DNA of 64,000 bases from Alphaproteobacteria bacterium (GTDB lineage: Bacteria > Pseudomonadota > Alphaproteobacteria > UBA7879 > UBA5542), in contig JBAWWO010000003.1 of assembly GCA_037146715.1 (NCBI GenBank), positions 1 to 64,000 on the forward strand, in the 5' to 3' direction. Both the position numbers and the translations under genes were made by a program. A model generated the notes under the pieces. That model was not told where the DNA came from. It did not search any database and saw only the letters and a program-made list of their open reading frames with translations. Positions 1 to 10,034 of the stretch are shown here, one piece after another. Every line of letters begins with the position of its first letter. Within the stretch, counting starts at the first letter, position 1.

Positions 1-2
1 TT

Positions 3-974
3 GGTTTGGTGGTGGCTAGTTTGCTCTGTCGCGAAATTATTAGGGTTCTTCCAAAAGCTAATTTCCGATTAATGGTTGCCAGTGCTTACGGCGGATTCCT
101 TTTGTTTCATGGGGGGTTTTCAGCTTCCATTCCCCTGATTGTGGCAACCAAAGGTAATTTTAGTGAAGAGTTTATTGGTCGGTTAATTCCCATTCAGGAA
201 ACGCTTTTCTCACCCTTAAATCTTTTTCTGTGTGGCACCCTAGTTGTCCTGATTCCTTTGACTGTATGGTATATTAGCAAAGTAGAAAAGGCTTCCCTTC
301 AAACCTATACTCTGCAACCAGAACCTATTTATGAACCAGAGGCAAAATCGCACGCTCCCGCAGAACGCTTGGAACATAGTCGGTTGATTTGTTTGCTGGC
401 AGGCGGAACAGGTCTTACCTATCTATTTATAAAAATTTGTTCAGGTGCTTTTTCTTTAGAACTTAGTTACGTGTGCTTTGTCTTGTTATTCTTAGCCATA
501 TTCTTACACAGAAATATTAAATCTCTTTTAAGGGCCGTTGATGAAGCCGCCCAAAAAGTGGGGCCCATTATTTTACAATTTCCATTTTATGCCAGCATCA
601 CAGGTATCTTAAAACAATCTGGTTTGGCGAGTATTATGGCAACCTATTTTGCCAAAATTTCTACCCCCGCAACCTTCGACTTGATCAGCTTTTATACGGC
701 TGGACTTTTGACTTTGTTCGTTCCATCGGGCGGTGGGTTATGGGTAATTGAAGCGCCTATTGTTATTGAGGCTGCAAAAACCCTGGGATCTGACTTGCCC
801 AAGGCCTGTATGGCCGTTGCTTGGGGCGACGCCTGGACCCATATGATTCAACCCTTTTGGGCCCTGCCGGTTTTGGCTATTGCGGGACTGAAGTTGCGCG
901 ACATTATGGGCTACTGCGTCATTTTGCTGATTGTATCTGGAATTGTGATCACGACCGGCTTTTTGATTTTTTAG
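3..974 (+). CDS. atoE: Short-chain fatty acid transporter, AtoE family (5' end outside window)
   Basis: The reading frame is open through the left edge, so only the C-terminal part (about 320 residues of a usual 440-460) is present; the true start lies upstream. The segment SAYGGFLLFHGG followed by SASIPLIVAT and IPIQETLFSPLN matches the conserved core of the AtoE (SCFA_trans) family, inner-membrane carriers of short-chain fatty acids. Several hydrophobic segments follow, and the C-terminal half holds the Gly-rich FVPSGGGLWVIEAP stretch typical of this family. An acidic, Pro-rich cytoplasmic-looking linker lies around residues 95-120. The stop is 6 bases before sfsA, suggesting cotranscription with sfsA-map-radC. 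The family call is firm; the substrate is inferred from family only. Confidence 0.85.
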   Translation, partial: GLVVASLLCREIIRVLPKANFRLMVASAYGGFLLFHGGFSASIPLIVATKGNFSEEFIGRLIPIQETLFSPLNLFLCGTLVVLIPLTVWYISKVEKASLQTYTLQPEPIYEPEAKSHAPAERLEHSRLICLLAGGTGLTYLFIKICSGAFSLELSYVCFVLLFLAIFLHRNIKSLLRAVDEAAQKVGPIILQFPFYASITGILKQSGLASIMATYFAKISTPATFDLISFYTAGLLTLFVPSGGGLWVIEAPIVIEAAKTLGSDLPKACMAVAWGDAWTHMIQPFWALPVLAIAGLKLRDIMGYCVILLIVSGIVITTGFLIF

Positions 975-980
975 AGGCCC

Positions 981-1685
981 ATGAAATTTGATACTCCTCT
1001 CCTCCGCGGAACATTAATTAAAAGATACAAGCGATTTCTGGCAGATGTCATGTTACCAGGACACAAAGTTGTAACTGCCCATTGTCCGAATCCAGGCTCT
1101 ATGAAGGGGCTTGTAGAACCAGGCAATCCCGTCTGGATTAGTGAACAATTTTCCCCTACCCGCCGGTTGAAATATACTCTTGAAATTATTCAGGTAGAGG
1201 GCGCCCTTGTGGGGGTTAACACGCATCGTCCCAATGCCTTGGTTCATGAGGCCCTGCATGAAGGCACGATTCATTCCCTTATTGCCTATGAATTTATAAA
1301 GGAAGAGGTTAAATACGGACAAAATTCCCGAATTGATCTTTTGTTATCGGGGGAAGATCTTCCCAAAGCCTATGTTGAAGTTAAAAACGTAACCTTGAAA
1401 GAAAATGGACGCGCTCTCTTTCCAGATTCTGTGACTGAACGGGGAACAAAGCACCTGCGTGAACTAATGAATGTGGTGGCGGAAAATAATCGGGCGGTTA
1501 TGCTATATGTTGTTCAGCGGGAGGATTGTGACTCGTTTTCAATCGGGTCAGATATAGACCCCATCTATGCCAAAGCTTTTCTGGAAGCCATGGAAAAAGG
1601 GGTTGAAGTTTTGGCTTACAGCTGTATAGTTGCAGAAAATGCAATTCGTATTCACAAACCCATACCTTTAGATCTGAAATTTTAA
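981..1685 (+). CDS. sfsA: DNA/RNA nuclease SfsA
   Basis: This 234-residue protein is full length for the SfsA family (sugar fermentation stimulation protein). The N-terminal OB-fold part carries the HCPNPGSM signature (residues 34-41). The C-terminal nuclease fold shows the PD-(D/E)xK-like residues D119 (in SRIDLLL) and E133-V-K135 (in YVEVKNVTL). Family members bind nucleic acid and, in characterised cases, have nuclease activity; the old sugar-fermentation name reflects an overexpression phenotype. The stop codon overlaps the map start as TAATG, so the two genes are translationally coupled. Nothing unusual is seen. Confidence 0.93.
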   Translation: MKFDTPLLRGTLIKRYKRFLADVMLPGHKVVTAHCPNPGSMKGLVEPGNPVWISEQFSPTRRLKYTLEIIQVEGALVGVNTHRPNALVHEALHEGTIHSLIAYEFIKEEVKYGQNSRIDLLLSGEDLPKAYVEVKNVTLKENGRALFPDSVTERGTKHLRELMNVVAENNRAVMLYVVQREDCDSFSIGSDIDPIYAKAFLEAMEKGVEVLAYSCIVAENAIRIHKPIPLDLKF

Positions 1686-2485
1686 TGACATACCGTAACT
1701 CACAATCGCAGATTCCGATACATGCCTCAACAGATTTTATTTCTATGCGTAAGGCTGGAAAATTGGCGGCGGAAGTGCTGGATTTTATCACTTCTCACGT
1801 GCAAATTGGGGTTACAACAGACCACTTGGATACCCTTTGTCATAATTTTATTCTTGAACATGGGGCGATTCCTGCGCCTTTAAATTATCGCGGTTTTCCA
1901 AAATCTATTTGTACATCAGTCAATCACGTGGTTTGTCATGGCATTCCTGGCCCGAAAACCTTGTATGATGGGGATATTTTAAACATTGATGTAACTGTTA
2001 TTTTAGATGGATGGCATGGGGATACAAACCGTATGTTCTATATTGGAAAACCTAGCCTAAAAGCCCAAAAACTGGTGGAAACCACTTATGAAGCTATGAT
2101 GCGGGGAATTGAAGTGATGGGGCCTGGTGCCCAACTTGGGGACATTGGTCATGCCATTCAATCCTACGCTGAAAAGAAAGGGTATTCCGTTGTTAGGGAT
2201 TTTTGTGGTCATGGTATTGGCAAAAAATTTCATGATGCGCCAGATGTCCTTCACTTCGGCAGAAAAGGAACAGGGGATACGTTAGAGACTGGGATGTTTA
2301 TGACCGTTGAACCTATGATTAACGCTGGTCGTTATGAAGTCAAAATTTTGCAAGATGGGTGGACGGCGGTTACCAAGGACAAGTCTTTATCAGCCCAGTT
2401 TGAACACACTGTCGGGATTACGGAAACAGGGGTTGAGATTTTCACCCTTTCTCAAAAAGGGTATGCTTATCCACCCTACAAATAA
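1685..2485 (+). CDS. map: Type I methionine aminopeptidase
   Basis: The product removes the N-terminal methionine from new proteins in the cytosol. At 266 residues it is of normal length for type Ia enzymes. All five metal ligands can be placed: D102 and D113 (in NIDVTVILDGWHGDT), H176 (in FCGHGIGKKFH), E209 (in TVEPMI) and E240 (in FEHTV). The substrate-side histidine H85 is in CHGIPGP. The start ATG overlaps the sfsA stop, and radC follows after 9 bases, so it lies in the middle of a probable sfsA-map-radC operon. Confidence 0.96.
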   Translation: MTYRNSQSQIPIHASTDFISMRKAGKLAAEVLDFITSHVQIGVTTDHLDTLCHNFILEHGAIPAPLNYRGFPKSICTSVNHVVCHGIPGPKTLYDGDILNIDVTVILDGWHGDTNRMFYIGKPSLKAQKLVETTYEAMMRGIEVMGPGAQLGDIGHAIQSYAEKKGYSVVRDFCGHGIGKKFHDAPDVLHFGRKGTGDTLETGMFMTVEPMINAGRYEVKILQDGWTAVTKDKSLSAQFEHTVGITETGVEIFTLSQKGYAYPPYK

Positions 2486-2494
2486 AATGAATAA

Positions 2495-3175
2495 ATGACT
2501 CCTCAAGATTATCGCTATGGCCATCGTCAACGTCTTAGAGAGCGTCTTTTAACGACGGGAGAAGAATCTTTTGCAGATTATGAGTTGCTGGAAATGCTTT
2601 TGTTTTTAAGTCATCCCAGAGGGGACGTAAAACCAATTGCCAAGGATTTGTTAAAAAAATTTGGCAGTTTGCAGAGTATGTTTCAGGCGAGTTCAGAAAG
2701 CTTGATGGAATGCAAAGGGTTTGGAGAAACCTCAGCCGCTTATTTCAAGATGATCCATGCTTTAAGTCAGCGCCTTGCTTTGGCGGATATTAACAAACGA
2801 TCCATTCTGTCAGATATAGATCAGTTAGTAAGGTATTGTAGATTGCGCATTTTGGATACTAATGTTGAACAGTTTCATGTGTTTTATTTAGACAAAAAGA
2901 AACAATTCATCGCAGACGAAATCCACCAAAAGGGGACTGTTGATCATACCATGGTTTACCCACGGGAGCTTATCAAAAAAGCCTTGGATTATGGGGCTTC
3001 TTATTTATTGCTTATTCATAATCACCCTAGCGGAGATTGTACACCATCTGACTTTGATATTGATCTGACGGAATTTATTGCTGAGGTTGGGGCAAAGTTA
3101 GGGATAGAAGTTCTTGATCATTTGGTCATCAGCACGACTGAGTATAAGTCGATAGGCACAAAATCTAAACAATAG
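2495..3175 (+). CDS. radC: RadC family protein with JAB/MPN metalloprotease domain
   Basis: This is a 226-residue UPF0758/RadC protein. An N-terminal helix-hairpin-helix-like region (about residues 25-95, with LLKKFGSL and KGFGETSAAYFK) precedes a JAB1/MPN-like domain. The JAMM zinc motif HxHx7SxxD is intact: H175, H177, S185 and D188 in HNHPSGDCTPSDFD. The family is linked historically to DNA repair, but the original radC phenotype in E. coli was later reassigned, so its true role is uncertain. It is the last gene of the sfsA-map-radC group and converges with proS. Confidence 0.92.
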   Translation: MTPQDYRYGHRQRLRERLLTTGEESFADYELLEMLLFLSHPRGDVKPIAKDLLKKFGSLQSMFQASSESLMECKGFGETSAAYFKMIHALSQRLALADINKRSILSDIDQLVRYCRLRILDTNVEQFHVFYLDKKKQFIADEIHQKGTVDHTMVYPRELIKKALDYGASYLLLIHNHPSGDCTPSDFDIDLTEFIAEVGAKLGIEVLDHLVISTTEYKSIGTKSKQ

Positions 3176-3187
3176 GAGGTCGGAATA

Positions 3188-3334
3188 CTATTTCTCGACT
3201 TGGTAGAAAATTTTAGGTCTTAGATACTTCAGCCCCAAACCAATAGTAAAAAGGGCAGAGGCTACCGGGGAAGCATAAAACCCTTCATCTTCGCGAATTG
3301 AAATCCAAGCCCAGGGAAAATTTGTTACATGCCC
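3188..3334 (-). pseudogene. Possible coding remnant downstream of proS, unrecognised
   Basis: On the minus strand a 48-codon open frame starts inside the last codons of proS and ends in TAG at 3188. It reads like protein: PWAWISIREDEGFYASPV, then a hydrophobic stretch SALFTIGLGL, then KYLRPKIFY. It has no ATG, GTG or TTG start, and an in-frame stop lies just upstream. It may be the 3' end of a decayed gene for a small membrane protein. No family is recognised, and it could be chance. Confidence 0.25.
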
Positions 3335-4608
3335 TCAACTAAGCTTTCAGGGCTTAGATGTTCGATGGCACCTGTGCGACGGTTTTTAAGTTCTACCAGG
3401 TTATCTTTTAACCCCTTAGGTCCTACCAAAATTTGCCTAGGAAGACCAATTAAATCCATGGTTGAAAATTTGATGCCGGCCCCTTCATCTCTGTCGTCAT
3501 AGAGTACAGAAATCCCTTTTTTGGTCAGCTGTTCATAAAGGTGGTCACACATAGCAGTTGTAGCTGGATCAGAGGCTCTTAGGTTCAACAGTCCCAAATC
3601 AAAGGGGCTGACAGCCTCGGGCCAAATGATTCCCTTGTCGTCATGATTCGCTTCAATCAAGGCCCCAACCAATCGGCTGACCCCAATGCCATAAGATCCC
3701 ATTTCTGGCAAAACCATACCTCCATCAGGCCCCATAACTTGGGCTTTCATGGCTGCCGAATACTTGGTGCCAAAATTGAAAATATGCCCCACTTCAATGC
3801 CACGGGCTTGACACAGATCTTTTTCTGCCAAAGGGCATTCCGCGGGCTTATGCAGATCATCAGCCATGGCGTACATTTTCATGATTTTATTCACGTCAAT
3901 GGTATCAATGTTTTGACGCATCTCATCAAACTTTTTGTCATAGTAAACAGCGCTTTCCCCTGTTTGGGCTAGCACATGAAATTCATGACTTAGATCACCC
4001 CCAATGGCCCCCGTATCTGCTTTTACGGGAACAACAGCCAATCCCATCCGTTGGAATGTTTTCAGATAAGTCAGCATCATTTGCCGGTAAGTTTCAAGCG
4101 CCCCTTCTTTATCAATATCAAAAGAATAAGCATCCTTCATGAAGAATTCCCGCCCGCGCATCACGCCAAATCGTGGGCGAATTTCATCCCTAAACTTCCA
4201 CTGAATTTGGTAAAGACATTTAGGCAAATCCTTATAGCTTTTTACATGGCGGCGAAAAATATCAGTCACCACTTCTTCTGCTGTGGGCCCAAACAATAGG
4301 TTGCGCTTGTGACGATCTTGCACTCGTAACATTTCTTGGCCATAGTCGTCATAACGGCCACTTTCTTGCCACAGATCTGCCGTTTGCAAAATGGGCATCA
4401 AAATTTCTTGGCAACCGGCCTTATCTTGTTCTTCCCGAACGATCTGTTCAATTTTTTTCAGAACACGCAACCCCAGGGGAAGCCAGGAATAAATCCCCGA
4501 TGTTTCTTGGCAAATCAGCCCTGCCCGCAGCATCAGGCGATGAGAAACAATTTGTGCTTCAGCAGGCGTTTCCTTCAAAGTCGGCAAAAAATAAGTCGAT
4601 AGTTTCAT
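3325..4608 (-). CDS. proS: Prolyl-tRNA synthetase (short form, no editing insert)
   Basis: This class II enzyme charges tRNA-Pro. At 427 residues it is the short form seen in alphaproteobacteria and mitochondria, lacking the approximately 180-residue INS editing domain between motifs 2 and 3. Motif 2 is visible as [21 protein letters not shown], and motif 3 in [16 protein letters not shown]. The C-terminal anticodon-binding domain starts around residue 335 and has [16 protein letters not shown]. It is transcribed alone on the minus strand between radC and lnt. Lack of the insert implies that Ala-tRNA-Pro clearance, if present, is done by a separate protein (inference). Confidence 0.95.
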   Translation of the reverse strand: MKLSTYFLPTLKETPAEAQIVSHRLMLRAGLICQETSGIYSWLPLGLRVLKKIEQIVREEQDKAGCQEILMPILQTADLWQESGRYDDYGQEMLRVQDRHKRNLLFGPTAEEVVTDIFRRHVKSYKDLPKCLYQIQWKFRDEIRPRFGVMRGREFFMKDAYSFDIDKEGALETYRQMMLTYLKTFQRMGLAVVPVKADTGAIGGDLSHEFHVLAQTGESAVYYDKKFDEMRQNIDTIDVNKIMKMYAMADDLHKPAECPLAEKDLCQARGIEVGHIFNFGTKYSAAMKAQVMGPDGGMVLPEMGSYGIGVSRLVGALIEANHDDKGIIWPEAVSPFDLGLLNLRASDPATTAMCDHLYEQLTKKGISVLYDDRDEGAGIKFSTMDLIGLPRQILVGPKGLKDNLVELKNRRTGAIEHLSPESLVEGM

Positions 4609-4667
4609 AAAAATCCCTTTTTTAATGGTTCACATCATAAGTGTTTTTGTGGTATTTGGAAAGAGTG

Positions 4668-6116
4668 ATGAAACGCAACCTACACAACAGTCTTCAGAAT
4701 ACTTTGAAAATTCTTAATTGGATTAATAGGCACCCTTATCTTTCAAGTTTTATTAATGGGTTGATGGGGGGGGCTATTTTTTCTGGGTCGATTTTTGACT
4801 TTATTTTTTCAAGTGTGGCCATTGTCTGGTTTTTGAAAAATAACGAAACCCACCAGAATCCTCTGCTGTGTACTTTTTTGTTCCTATGGGCTTTTTTTAT
4901 GATGCCCCTGTATTGGATTCCGAGCGCTCTATTTGTTGAAATTGAGAGTTTTTGGTGGCTGGTTCCTTTCTGTTTTGCCGGTATCCCCGCAGCCCTGGCA
5001 GCCATTTATACGGTCGTCAGCTTTTTGGTGCCTTGGCGCAGAAGATCCCCCGTTTTAAAACTTTTTCTTTTTGCCGTCTTTTGGGTGGTGGCTGAATTTG
5101 TTTCCTCCTTTATCTTTACGGGCTTCCCTTGGGCCTTGATTGGGTACTCTTGGGATAGTCTTCCTATGTTGCAGTTTGCAAGCGTTGGCTCTGTCTATGG
5201 GGTGAGCTTTTTTTCTATTCTGGTGTTGGGGGCCCCTTATCTTTGGCTGCAAAATTATCGGTCTCCATGGCCATGGGTTATTCTGGCTCTATGGGGGGGG
5301 ATTTACAGTTGGGGATATTACCGACTTGAAAAAAATCCCACGCAATTTACAGGTGTTTCTGTTCGTTTAGTTCAACCCAATATCCCCCAGGTTTTTAAGT
5401 GGGAGTATGGGTTGCAGGAGTCTAATCTACGCAAGATTTTAAATCTTGTGGAGAGGCCTGCCGCTCAGCCCATTCAAGTGGTCATATGGCCTGAAGCGGC
5501 CTTTGGGTTTGATCTGGAAAAAGATAGTCATTTCTGCTTTAAGGTGGCAGCCTCTTTGCCATCGGGAAGCACCTTGGTTACAGGGGCTATGCGTTACGCG
5601 GGGAGGCAGGGCTTTAACAGTGTTTTTGCGCTAAGCAGTGGGGGCGATATTTTGGCCACCTATGACAAACACCATCTGGTACCTTTTGGGGAGTACATTC
5701 CCCTGCGACGGTATTTAGAAATGGTGTTTCCTAAAAATCATCTGCGGATTATTACGGCGGGGTTGGGTGATTTTGCCGAAGGACCGGGGCCCAGAACTTT
5801 AGCTATTAACAATATTCCCCCTTTCAGCCCCCTTATTTGTTATGAGGTTGTATTTCCAGGGCAGGTGGTGGATCCTACCCATAAGCCCGACTGGCTTTTG
5901 AGTGTCACCAATGATGCCTGGTTTGGGGATACGGCGGGGCCCAGACAGCATTTGAAAATTGCTCAGGTTCGGGCTATTGAAGAGAGCATCCCCCTGATCC
6001 GCGTGGCTAACACGGGCATCTCTGCCATTATTGATCCTTGTGGTCGCCTAATAAAAACATTGCCTCTGAACACCACAGGCGTTCTGGATGGATATTTACC
6101 GCGAGGGTTATCATGA
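4668..6116 (+). CDS. lnt: Apolipoprotein N-acyltransferase
   Basis: Lnt adds the third acyl chain to lipoproteins in the inner membrane. Several N-terminal membrane segments (roughly residues 20-205) precede a periplasmic nitrilase-like domain. The catalytic triad can be placed: Glu in VVIWPEAAFG, Lys in YDKHHLVPFGEYIP and Cys in PLICYEVVFP. The ATG at 4668, preceded by GGAAAGAG, is preferred to an in-frame GTG 27 bases upstream. The stop overlaps the trmB start as ATGA. Length (about 480 residues) is normal. Confidence 0.94.
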   Translation: MKRNLHNSLQNTLKILNWINRHPYLSSFINGLMGGAIFSGSIFDFIFSSVAIVWFLKNNETHQNPLLCTFLFLWAFFMMPLYWIPSALFVEIESFWWLVPFCFAGIPAALAAIYTVVSFLVPWRRRSPVLKLFLFAVFWVVAEFVSSFIFTGFPWALIGYSWDSLPMLQFASVGSVYGVSFFSILVLGAPYLWLQNYRSPWPWVILALWGGIYSWGYYRLEKNPTQFTGVSVRLVQPNIPQVFKWEYGLQESNLRKILNLVERPAAQPIQVVIWPEAAFGFDLEKDSHFCFKVAASLPSGSTLVTGAMRYAGRQGFNSVFALSSGGDILATYDKHHLVPFGEYIPLRRYLEMVFPKNHLRIITAGLGDFAEGPGPRTLAINNIPPFSPLICYEVVFPGQVVDPTHKPDWLLSVTNDAWFGDTAGPRQHLKIAQVRAIEESIPLIRVANTGISAIIDPCGRLIKTLPLNTTGVLDGYLPRGLS

Positions 6117-6754
6117 TTTATGGTCGCAGGATAGGCCGCCGCCTAACAGAAAACCAAAAGGAACGGCTGAGTCGTTTTTTAAATACCTTTGAAATTAAAC
6201 TGGGGGAAGAACCCTTTGTTTTGAAAGATACGGAATCCTATGAGGATATCCAAATGGAGATTGGGTTTGGAACGGGCGACCATCTGGCCATGCAGGCAGA
6301 GCACCATCCCAGAACTTTGTTCCTGGGGTGTGAGCCCTTTCTGAATGGGATTGTTGCCTTGGAACTGAAAATGGAACAAAAGGGGCTTAGCAATGTTCGG
6401 GTATTCAAAGATGATGCGTCCCTGTTGCTGCGGGCTTTGCCCGATGGAATGCTCTCTAAGGTTTTTGTTCTTTTTCCAGACCCATGGCCTAAAAAGCGGC
6501 ATTATAAGCGGCGGTTTATTTCTAAAGAGAATTTGGACTTGATTGCCTTAAAGCTAAAACCAAAAGGAGATCTGATTGTGGCAACAGATCACACAGATTA
6601 CGCCGCATGGATTCGAGAGCATCTTGAGGCTCACCCAGCCTTTACGGTGCAGGAAACAAGCGAAATAGACTCTCTTTGGGTCACAACCCGGTTTCAGGAA
6701 AAAGCACAGGTGGCAGGCAGGAATACCTGCTTTTTCCTAGGAAAAAAACGATAG
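6113..6754 (+). CDS. trmB: tRNA (guanine-N7-)-methyltransferase
   Basis: TrmB makes m7G46 in tRNA using S-adenosylmethionine. The 213-residue protein shows the SAM-binding loop EIGFGTGDHL and the family signature DPWPKKRHYKRRF. A longer in-frame opening from 6038 exists, but the ATG at 6113 overlaps the lnt stop (ATGA) and gives the standard N-terminus IYGRRIGRRLTENQ, so it is the better start. It is cotranscribed with lnt. The end is followed by the dnaK regulatory region. Confidence 0.94.
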   Translation: MIYGRRIGRRLTENQKERLSRFLNTFEIKLGEEPFVLKDTESYEDIQMEIGFGTGDHLAMQAEHHPRTLFLGCEPFLNGIVALELKMEQKGLSNVRVFKDDASLLLRALPDGMLSKVFVLFPDPWPKKRHYKRRFISKENLDLIALKLKPKGDLIVATDHTDYAAWIREHLEAHPAFTVQETSEIDSLWVTTRFQEKAQVAGRNTCFFLGKKR

Positions 6755-6765
6755 GAAGAAAAAAA

Positions 6766-6792
6766 TTAGCACTTGGACTTGAAGAGTGCTAA
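6766..6792 (+). promoter_or_regulatory. CIRCE operator (HrcA site)
   Basis: Two 9-base arms, TTAGCACTT and GAGTGCTAA, are separated by 9 bases. The consensus CIRCE is TTAGCACTC-N9-GAGTGCTAA, so only one base differs. HrcA binds this site and represses chaperone genes until heat shock. It covers the -35 element of the dnaK promoter. No hrcA gene is in this window. Confidence 0.88.
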
Positions 6793-6807
6793 CTTTTTGC
6801 TTATATA
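6779..6807 (+). promoter_or_regulatory. Predicted dnaK promoter
   Basis: TTGAAG (6779-6784), a 17-base spacer and TATATA (6802-6807) make a good housekeeping-type promoter lying inside and just downstream of the CIRCE element. The dnaK ribosome site GAGGTGAA follows at 6833-6840. A sigma-32-type reading is less convincing because no CCCAT-like -10 is present. Confidence 0.6.
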
Positions 6808-6843
6808 TAGGAAAGAACGTTAAATTTTGAACGAGGTGAAAAA

Positions 6844-8739
6844 ATGAGTAAAGTAATTGGAATTGACTTAGGTACTACAAACTCTTGTGTTGCTATCATG
6901 GATGGTAAGGCACCAAAAGTTATTGAGAATGCCGAAGGAATGCGAACAACCCCTTCTATGGTGGCCTTTGCAAAAGATGATGAAAAGTTGGTAGGGCAAT
7001 CGGCCAAAAGACAAGCTGTCACAAACCATGAAAATACTTTCTTTGCAATCAAGCGGTTGATCGGGCGCCGTTTTGATGACCCGATTATTCAAAAGGACAA
7101 AAGCTTGGTTCCTTATAAGATTGTTGCGGGTCCGAATGGAGACGCTTGGGTTGAAGTTGATGGTAAGAAGCATAGCCCCAGTGAAATCAGTGCGCTGATT
7201 TTGCAAAAGATGAAGGAAACAGCTGAGAATTATTTGGGTACTTCTGTAACACAGGCGGTTATTACAGTGCCTGCTTACTTTAATGACGCCCAACGTCAAG
7301 CTACAAAGGATGCAGGTAAAATCGCAGGTCTTGAAGTGTTGCGTATTATTAACGAACCAACAGCAGCTGCCTTGGCCTATGGACTAGATAAAAAGCAATC
7401 AGGCATGATTGTGGTCTATGACTTGGGTGGAGGTACTTTCGACGTTTCAGTTTTGGAAATTGGCGATGGTGTTTTCGAAGTGAAGTCAACCAACGGGGAT
7501 ACGTTCCTGGGAGGTGAAGACTTTGACGGACGGATTATTGAATATCTTGTGGCTGAATTCAAAAAAGAACAAGGAATTGATTTACGTAACGATCGGATGG
7601 CCTTACAACGCCTGAAAGAAGGGGCTGAAAAAGCAAAGATTGAGCTTTCTAGCAGCATGCAAACCGACATTAACTTGCCCTTTATCACGGCCGATGCCAG
7701 TGGTCCAAAGCACTTAAACGTTAAGTTGACGCGCGCTAAGTTAGAATCTTTGGTGGCCGACCTAGTTGAACGGACTCTTGAACCTTGTAAAAAGGCTTTG
7801 AAGGATGCAGGCATTAAGACCTCTGAAATCGAAGAAGTTATTTTGGTAGGAGGAATGACCCGTATGCCAAAAATCATCGAAACGGTTAAAGAGTTTTTTG
7901 GAAAAGACCCTCATCGTGGTGTGAACCCAGATGAAGTGGTGGCCATGGGTGCTGCTATTCAAGGGGGTGTTTTGCAGGGAGACGTAAAAGACGTTCTGTT
8001 GCTTGATGTGACGCCTCTTTCTTTGGGAATCGAAACTTTGGGCGGTGTTTTCACAAAGCTGATTGAACGAAATACGACAATTCCGACAAAGAAAAGTCAG
8101 GTCTTTTCAACGGCGGAAGATAACCAAACAGCCGTAACTATTCGCGTGTTCCAAGGAGAACGAGAAATGGCTGCTGACAACAAAATGTTGGGGCAGTTTA
8201 ATTTGGAAAACATTCCATCAGCACCGCGCGGAATGCCGCAAATTGAAGTGGCTTTTGATATTGATGCCAACGGTATTGTGAATGTTTCTGCAAAAGATAA
8301 GGCAACAGGAAAAGAGCAACAGATCCGCATTCAGGCGTCTGGCGGCTTGTCTGATGCCGACATTGAAAAAATGGTCAAGGATGCAGAAGCCAACGCGGAT
8401 GCTGATAAAAAACGCCGAGAAGTGGTAGAAGCCAAAAACAATGCTGACGCTTTGGTTCATTCCACAGAAAAGCAATTGGCTGAGCATGGTGACAAGATAG
8501 ACGCTGCTGAAAAGACAGCTATTGAAGCTGCTTTGGTAGATCTGAAGGAAATTTTGAATGGTGAAGATGTAGAGGCTATTCAGGCGAAGACACAAGCCTT
8601 GGTTCAGGTTTCTATGAAGCTAGGCGAAGCTGTGTACAAGCAGATGCAAGAAAAAGAAGGTAAAGAAGCTGCAGAGCCCAAACCTGCTGAAGAGGGTACG
8701 GTTATGGACGGCGAATTTACCGAGAAAGATTCTGAGTAA
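6844..8739 (+). CDS. dnaK: Chaperone protein DnaK (Hsp70)
   Basis: This is a full-length Hsp70 of 631 residues. The N-terminal ATPase domain begins with [13 protein letters not shown] and holds [15 protein letters not shown] and the second phosphate loop [12 protein letters not shown]. The linker [16 protein letters not shown] leads to the substrate-binding domain and helical lid. The C-terminus ends in an acidic tail. It works with DnaJ, encoded just downstream, in folding and heat-shock recovery. A strong ribosome site (GAGGTGAA) and the CIRCE-controlled promoter lie upstream. About 150 bases of dispersed repeat separate it from dnaJ. Confidence 0.98.
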   Translation: MSKVIGIDLGTTNSCVAIMDGKAPKVIENAEGMRTTPSMVAFAKDDEKLVGQSAKRQAVTNHENTFFAIKRLIGRRFDDPIIQKDKSLVPYKIVAGPNGDAWVEVDGKKHSPSEISALILQKMKETAENYLGTSVTQAVITVPAYFNDAQRQATKDAGKIAGLEVLRIINEPTAAALAYGLDKKQSGMIVVYDLGGGTFDVSVLEIGDGVFEVKSTNGDTFLGGEDFDGRIIEYLVAEFKKEQGIDLRNDRMALQRLKEGAEKAKIELSSSMQTDINLPFITADASGPKHLNVKLTRAKLESLVADLVERTLEPCKKALKDAGIKTSEIEEVILVGGMTRMPKIIETVKEFFGKDPHRGVNPDEVVAMGAAIQGGVLQGDVKDVLLLDVTPLSLGIETLGGVFTKLIERNTTIPTKKSQVFSTAEDNQTAVTIRVFQGEREMAADNKMLGQFNLENIPSAPRGMPQIEVAFDIDANGIVNVSAKDKATGKEQQIRIQASGGLSDADIEKMVKDAEANADADKKRREVVEAKNNADALVHSTEKQLAEHGDKIDAAEKTAIEAALVDLKEILNGEDVEAIQAKTQALVQVSMKLGEAVYKQMQEKEGKEAAEPKPAEEGTVMDGEFTEKDSE

Positions 8740-8750
8740 CAGAGTTTAGT

Positions 8751-8875
8751 CCTTGCGAGGATGGAGCGTAGTCCCGACGAAGCAATCCAGCTCTTGTGGA
8801 CAACTGTGGTGTAGTGCCATGTCTAAAAAGAAGCTGGATCCCCACGTCGGTCTTGCGACCTCCTCGGGATGACGG
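8751..8875. repeat. Dispersed repeat R1, copy 1 (dnaK-dnaJ gap)
   Basis: The element starts CCTTGCGAGGA and ends TCCTCGGGATGACGG, with CGACGAAGCAATCCAGC and AGCTGGATC inside, so its halves are partly inverted. The same words occur at 53971-54039 and 58737-58854. It fills the gap between dnaK and dnaJ and does not obviously interrupt either gene. Confidence 0.75.
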
Positions 8876-8893
8876 AAATAGAATGAGATAACC

Positions 8894-10033
8894 ATGGCAC
8901 GAGATTATTATGAAATTTTAGGCGTTAGCCGAAATGCAACGGCACAGGAACTGAAAAGCTCTTATCGCAAAAAAGCTATGGAATTTCACCCAGATAAAAA
9001 CCCCGGAAACAAACAAGCCGAAGAAAAATTCAAGGAACTAAGTGAAGCTTATGAAGTCCTAAGCGACCCCCAAAAGAAAGCAGCCTATGACCAGTATGGC
9101 CACGCGGCTTTTCAGGGTGGTCAGGGAGGGCCAAGCGGCGGGGCTGGAGGCTTTGATTTTAACCAGTCTGGATTTGGGGGCTATTCAGATATTTTTGAAA
9201 ATATGTTTAATGAGTTTACTGGGGGGAGACAGTCTTCTACTCAAGAATCTTTACGCGGAAACGATTTACGCTATGACTTGGAAATTAGCTTAAGAGACGC
9301 CTTTCACGGCACCGAAAAACAAGTGACCTTACGGAAAATGAATCCTTGTGAGACTTGCTCAGGGAGTGGTGCTGCCAAGGGTAGCTCAGCCGTTTCTTGT
9401 AAGACCTGTCATGGGTCCGGTCGCCTTCGGATGCAACAGGGATTCTTTTTGGTGGAACGCACCTGTTCAACCTGTCAAGGCATGGGAAAGATGATCAAGG
9501 ATCCTTGTAAAACTTGCCATGGACAGGGAGCTACCAAATCCTCTAAAACCTTAGATATAAAAATTCCAGCAGGTATTGAAGATGGCGTACAAATTAGACT
9601 TTCTGGCCAGGGCGATGCGGGCATGCGAGGGGCGCAGTCTGGGGACTTGTATGCCTTTATCCATATTAAAAGTCATGAGCTTTTTCAAAGATCTGGAGCA
9701 GATCTTATTTGTAAGACCCCTATTTCTATGGTAACTGCTGCTTTGGGTGGCTCTATTGAACTGCCAACCATTGATGGGGGACGTGTTACCTTGACAATTC
9801 CTGCGGGTACTCAACCAGGGGATAGATTCCGTCTAAAGGGTAAGGGAATGAGCATCTATCGGCGATCTAGCCGAGGGGATATGTATGTAGAAGCCAAGAT
9901 TGAAATTCCTAAGAACTTGGGCAAGTCACAAAAAGAAGCCCTAGAAGCTTTTGAAAAAACATCGGAAACTGATAAAAACCAACCGGATTCTTTTAACTTT
10001 TTCAAGAAAGTTAAAAAGATGATGGGTGACTAG
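8894..10033 (+). CDS. dnaJ: Chaperone protein DnaJ (Hsp40)
   Basis: This DnaK co-chaperone of 379 residues has every standard part. The J domain carries HPD (in FHPDKNPGN). A Gly/Phe-rich linker lies around residues 75-120. The zinc domain has four CxxCxGxG modules ([32 protein letters not shown]). The C-terminal substrate-binding domains follow. It probably shares transcripts with dnaK across the repeat, or has its own promoter there; none is clear by eye. It converges with the histidine kinase gene, with 1 base between stops. Confidence 0.97.
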   Translation: MARDYYEILGVSRNATAQELKSSYRKKAMEFHPDKNPGNKQAEEKFKELSEAYEVLSDPQKKAAYDQYGHAAFQGGQGGPSGGAGGFDFNQSGFGGYSDIFENMFNEFTGGRQSSTQESLRGNDLRYDLEISLRDAFHGTEKQVTLRKMNPCETCSGSGAAKGSSAVSCKTCHGSGRLRMQQGFFLVERTCSTCQGMGKMIKDPCKTCHGQGATKSSKTLDIKIPAGIEDGVQIRLSGQGDAGMRGAQSGDLYAFIHIKSHELFQRSGADLICKTPISMVTAALGGSIELPTIDGGRVTLTIPAGTQPGDRFRLKGKGMSIYRRSSRGDMYVEAKIEIPKNLGKSQKEALEAFEKTSETDKNQPDSFNFFKKVKKMMGD

Positions 10034-10034
10034 G

